From contig NZ_CADCXY010000002.1 of assembly GCF_902806985.1 (NCBI RefSeq), positions 1 through 64,000 on the forward strand: a stretch of 64,000 nt of DNA, written 5' to 3'. The notes under the pieces were generated by a model, which made no database searches, was not told the DNA's origin, and saw only the letters and a list, made by a program, of their open reading frames with translations. Source of the DNA: Pseudidiomarina piscicola (GTDB lineage: Bacteria > Pseudomonadota > Gammaproteobacteria > Enterobacterales > Alteromonadaceae). The translations under genes and the position numbers were made by a program. Of the stretch, positions 61,782-64,000 are shown in pieces (positions within the stretch are counted from its first letter, which is position 1; each line of letters starts with the position of its first letter).

Positions 61782-61810
61782 AAAAAAGGGAGCCGAAGCT
61801 CCCTTTTTAA
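61782..61810. terminator. Terminator of the str operon (after tuf)
   Basis: Read on the minus strand, GGGAGC and GCTCCC enclose a TTCG loop, giving the stable C(UUCG)G tetraloop, and a run of six T follows. Flanking A and T runs make it bidirectional, so it can also stop glsA transcripts. It sits 17 bases beyond the tuf stop. Confidence 0.92.
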
Positions 61811-61826
61811 ATAAACGCCAGCTAGA

Positions 61827-63011
61827 TTAGTCAATAATCTTAGAAACTACGCCTGCGCCTACTGTACGGCCACCTTCACGGATTGCGAAGCGTAAACCTT
61901 CGTCCATCGCGATTGGGTGAATCAGTTCAACAACAAATTTCAAGTTGTCGCCTGGCATGACCATTTCTACGCCTTCTGGTAACTGTACTGCGCCAGTTAC
62001 GTCAGTTGTACGGAAATAGAACTGTGGACGATAGCCTTTAAAGAATGGCGTGTGACGGCCACCTTCTTCTTTGTTCAATACATATACTTCCGCTTCGAAT
62101 TTCGTGTGCGGAGTGATTGAACCTGGCTTCGCCAATACTTGGCCACGTTGGATCTCGTCACGCTTAGTACCACGCAACAACGCACCGATGTTCTCGCCTG
62201 CACGACCTTCGTCAAGCAATTTACGGAACATTTCAACACCAGTTACGATGGTCTTGGTGGTGTCTTTGATACCAACGATTTCTACTTCGTCACCTGTGCG
62301 AACGATACCACGCTCTACACGACCAGTTACAACGGTACCACGACCTGAGATCGAGAATACGTCTTCGATTGGCATGATGAACGGCTTATCGATATCACGC
62401 TCTGGCTCTGGAATGTAGCTATCTAAAGCTTCTGCCAGTTCGATGATTTTCGCTTCCCACTGCTCTTCGCCTTCCAACGCTTTCAACGCTGAACCTTGAA
62501 CAACTGGTAAGTCGTCACCTGGGAAGTCGTATTCTGAAAGCAATTCACGTACTTCCATTTCTACCAATTCCAACAACTCTTCGTCGTCAACCATGTCACA
62601 TTTGTTCATGAAGACAACGATGTACGGAACGCCTACCTGACGTGAAAGCAAGATGTGCTCACGCGTTTGTGGCATTGGGCCGTCAGTTGAAGCGACTACC
62701 AAAATCGCGCCGTCCATTTGCGCAGCACCGGTGATCATGTTTTTCACATAGTCAGCGTGTCCTGGGCAGTCAACGTGTGCGTAGTGACGCGTAGGAGTGT
62801 CATACTCTACGTGTGAAGTAGAGATGGTGATACCACGCGCTTTTTCTTCTGGAGCGTTATCGATTGCTGCGAAGTCTTTCGCTGCGCCACCATAGGTTTT
62901 AGCCAATACAGTGGTGATAGCTGCAGTCAGAGTAGTTTTACCGTGGTCAACGTGGCCGATAGTACCGACGTTCACATGCGGTTTCGAACGTTCAAATTTT
63001 TCTTTTGACAT
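61827..63011 (-). CDS. tuf: Elongation factor Tu
   Basis: The 394-residue GTPase delivers aminoacyl-tRNA to the ribosome. GHVDHGKT (19-26), the DCPGHADY switch II motif and NKCD are intact. The position directly after fusA marks it as the str-operon copy; a second tuf elsewhere is likely but not visible. Strong coding bias is expected. It precedes the UUCG terminator. Confidence 0.98.
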   Translation of the reverse strand: MSKEKFERSKPHVNVGTIGHVDHGKTTLTAAITTVLAKTYGGAAKDFAAIDNAPEEKARGITISTSHVEYDTPTRHYAHVDCPGHADYVKNMITGAAQMDGAILVVASTDGPMPQTREHILLSRQVGVPYIVVFMNKCDMVDDEELLELVEMEVRELLSEYDFPGDDLPVVQGSALKALEGEEQWEAKIIELAEALDSYIPEPERDIDKPFIMPIEDVFSISGRGTVVTGRVERGIVRTGDEVEIVGIKDTTKTIVTGVEMFRKLLDEGRAGENIGALLRGTKRDEIQRGQVLAKPGSITPHTKFEAEVYVLNKEEGGRHTPFFKGYRPQFYFRTTDVTGAVQLPEGVEMVMPGDNLKFVVELIHPIAMDEGLRFAIREGGRTVGAGVVSKIID

Positions 63012-63020
63012 GACTTTTCC

Positions 63021-63060
63021 TTAACTTAAGTTAAAAGTCCGGTCCCATAGAGAACCGGAC
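63021..63060 (-). promoter_or_regulatory. Hairpin and 14-base palindrome between fusA and tuf
   Basis: GTCCGGT (63037-63043) and ACCGGAC (63054-63060) form a 7-base-pair stem with a 10-base loop; on the minus strand TTTTAA follows at once. Next comes the perfect palindrome TTAACTTAAGTTAA (63021-63034), then the tuf ribosome binding site. The stem may be a weak attenuator or a processing site within the str transcript. Confidence 0.55.
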
Positions 63061-63070
63061 CAGACTCTAC

Positions 63071-64000
63071 TTAATCTTTAGTTTGACGAGCAGCAATAAC
63101 CTGCTCAGCAATGTTGTTTGGTGCTTCAGCGTACTTCAAGAATTCCATTGCATAAGATGCACGGCCCTGAGTCTGCGAACGCAGGTCAGTAGCGTAACCG
63201 AACATTTCTGATAATGGAACTTGCGCGCGAACTTCTTTCAAATCACCTGGAGCATCTTCCATGCCTTCGATGATACCGCGACGACGGTTCAAGTCACCAA
63301 CTACGTCACCCATGAATTCTTCAGGGGTCACAACTTCAACTTTCATCATTGGCTCTAGAACTGCTGGGTTCGCTTGCAACGCGCCTTTTTTGAACGCCAT
63401 GCTACCGGCAATTTTAAATGCCATTTCAGAAGAGTCAACATCGTGGTATGAACCATCATACAACGTTGCTTTAACGCCAAGTACTGGGTAGCCCGCAAGT
63501 ACACCATTCTGCATTTGCTCTTGGATACCCTTATCAACCGCTGGAATGTATTCCTTCGGTACCACACCACCTACGATTTCGTTGACGAACTCGTAGTTTG
63601 GCGTTTCGTCGTCGGTAGGATCAAAGTCCATTGGCTCAAGTTTCAACCAAACGTGACCAAACTGACCACGACCACCTGATTGACGTACGAATTTACCTTC
63701 GATTTCCACCGCTTGGCGGATGCTTTCACGGTACGCAACCTGAGGCTTACCTACGTTACATTCTACGTTGAATTCACGCTTCATACGGTCAACGATGATA
63801 TCAAGGTGAAGTTCACCCATACCAGAGATGATCGTTTGGCCTGATTCTTCGTCAGTTTTAACGCGGAAAGACGGATCTTCTGCAGCCAATTTACCCAAAG
63901 CAATACCCATTTTTTCTTGGTCTGCTTTAGTTTTTGGTTCTACAGCAACAGAGATTACCGGCTCAGGGAATTCCATCCGCTCGAGGGTAATGATGTTGTT
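63071..64000 (-). CDS. fusA: Elongation factor G, 3' part
   Basis: The C-terminal 309 codons of EF-G run off the window edge in frame, so the start is outside. Domains III (end), IV and V are present, including the [12 protein letters not shown] segment, the PQVAYRESI stretch of domain IV and [15 protein letters not shown] near the end. EF-G drives translocation. With tuf it forms the end of the str operon. Confidence 0.97.
   Translation of the reverse strand, partial: NNIITLERMEFPEPVISVAVEPKTKADQEKMGIALGKLAAEDPSFRVKTDEESGQTIISGMGELHLDIIVDRMKREFNVECNVGKPQVAYRESIRQAVEIEGKFVRQSGGRGQFGHVWLKLEPMDFDPTDDETPNYEFVNEIVGGVVPKEYIPAVDKGIQEQMQNGVLAGYPVLGVKATLYDGSYHDVDSSEMAFKIAGSMAFKKGALQANPAVLEPMMKVEVVTPEEFMGDVVGDLNRRRGIIEGMEDAPGDLKEVRAQVPLSEMFGYATDLRSQTQGRASYAMEFLKYAEAPNNIAEQVIAARQTKD

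Overview
The window reads as a chromosomal core segment of a gammaproteobacterium. Gene order and protein sequence fit the order Alteromonadales, and an Idiomarina-like organism is my best guess (inference from synteny: zapE-zapG-degQ-degS, the mla and lpt clusters, yhdP-rng-maf-mreDCB beside an MSHA pilus locus, ssb-uvrA, and the end of the str operon). Genes are tightly packed, with many 4-base overlaps. I see no rRNA, tRNA, transposase, integrase or phage gene.

Layout. 1-196: a heptameric GATGTTC repeat array. 0.2-4.5 kb: zapE (-), then zapG, degQ-type and degS-type proteases (+). 4.5-9.1 kb (-): mlaFEDCB, ibaG, murA (phospholipid transport and peptidoglycan precursor). 9.3-15.9 kb (+): kdsD, kdsC, lptC, lptA, lptB, rpoN, hpf, ptsN, rapZ, npr (Kdo synthesis, LPS export, sigma-54 and the nitrogen PTS). 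16-27.5 kb: mgtE (+), pmbA (-), darP (+), then tldD, a nitrilase-family gene, yhdP, rng and maf (all -). 27.5-29.9 kb (-): mreD, mreC, mreB.

30.1-46.5 kb is a complete-looking MSHA type IV pilus locus in an unusual arrangement. mshI, a PilN-like gene, mshJ, K, L, M, N, E, G, B and two mshA-like pilin genes run on the minus strand. mshD, O, P and Q run on the plus strand, convergent with the pilins, and mshC lies on the minus strand divergent from mshD. The far side carries pyrC, a large soluble GAF/PAS/GGDEF diguanylate cyclase, tdk and add. Next come a membrane PAS-GGDEF-EAL protein with a degenerate GGDEF motif and a binding-protein-like lipoprotein that overlaps it. Cyclic-di-GMP synthesis and degradation genes therefore lie beside a pilus whose extension ATPase (MshE) has the c-di-GMP-binding MshEN domain.

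55.5-61.4 kb: ssb (-), a YajR-like MFS transporter (-), uvrA and glsA (+). 61.36-61.78 kb: a second, larger array built from the same degenerate heptamer, with forward copies followed by inverted copies. 61.8-64.0 kb (-): tuf and the 3' part of fusA, the end of a str operon that continues beyond the window.

The strongest candidates for something not explained by ordinary genes are the two related heptamer arrays placed directly behind stop codons, the rearranged MSHA locus with tandem pilins, and the lipoprotein/c-di-GMP phosphodiesterase pair. I found no convincing wholly novel defence or metabolic system.
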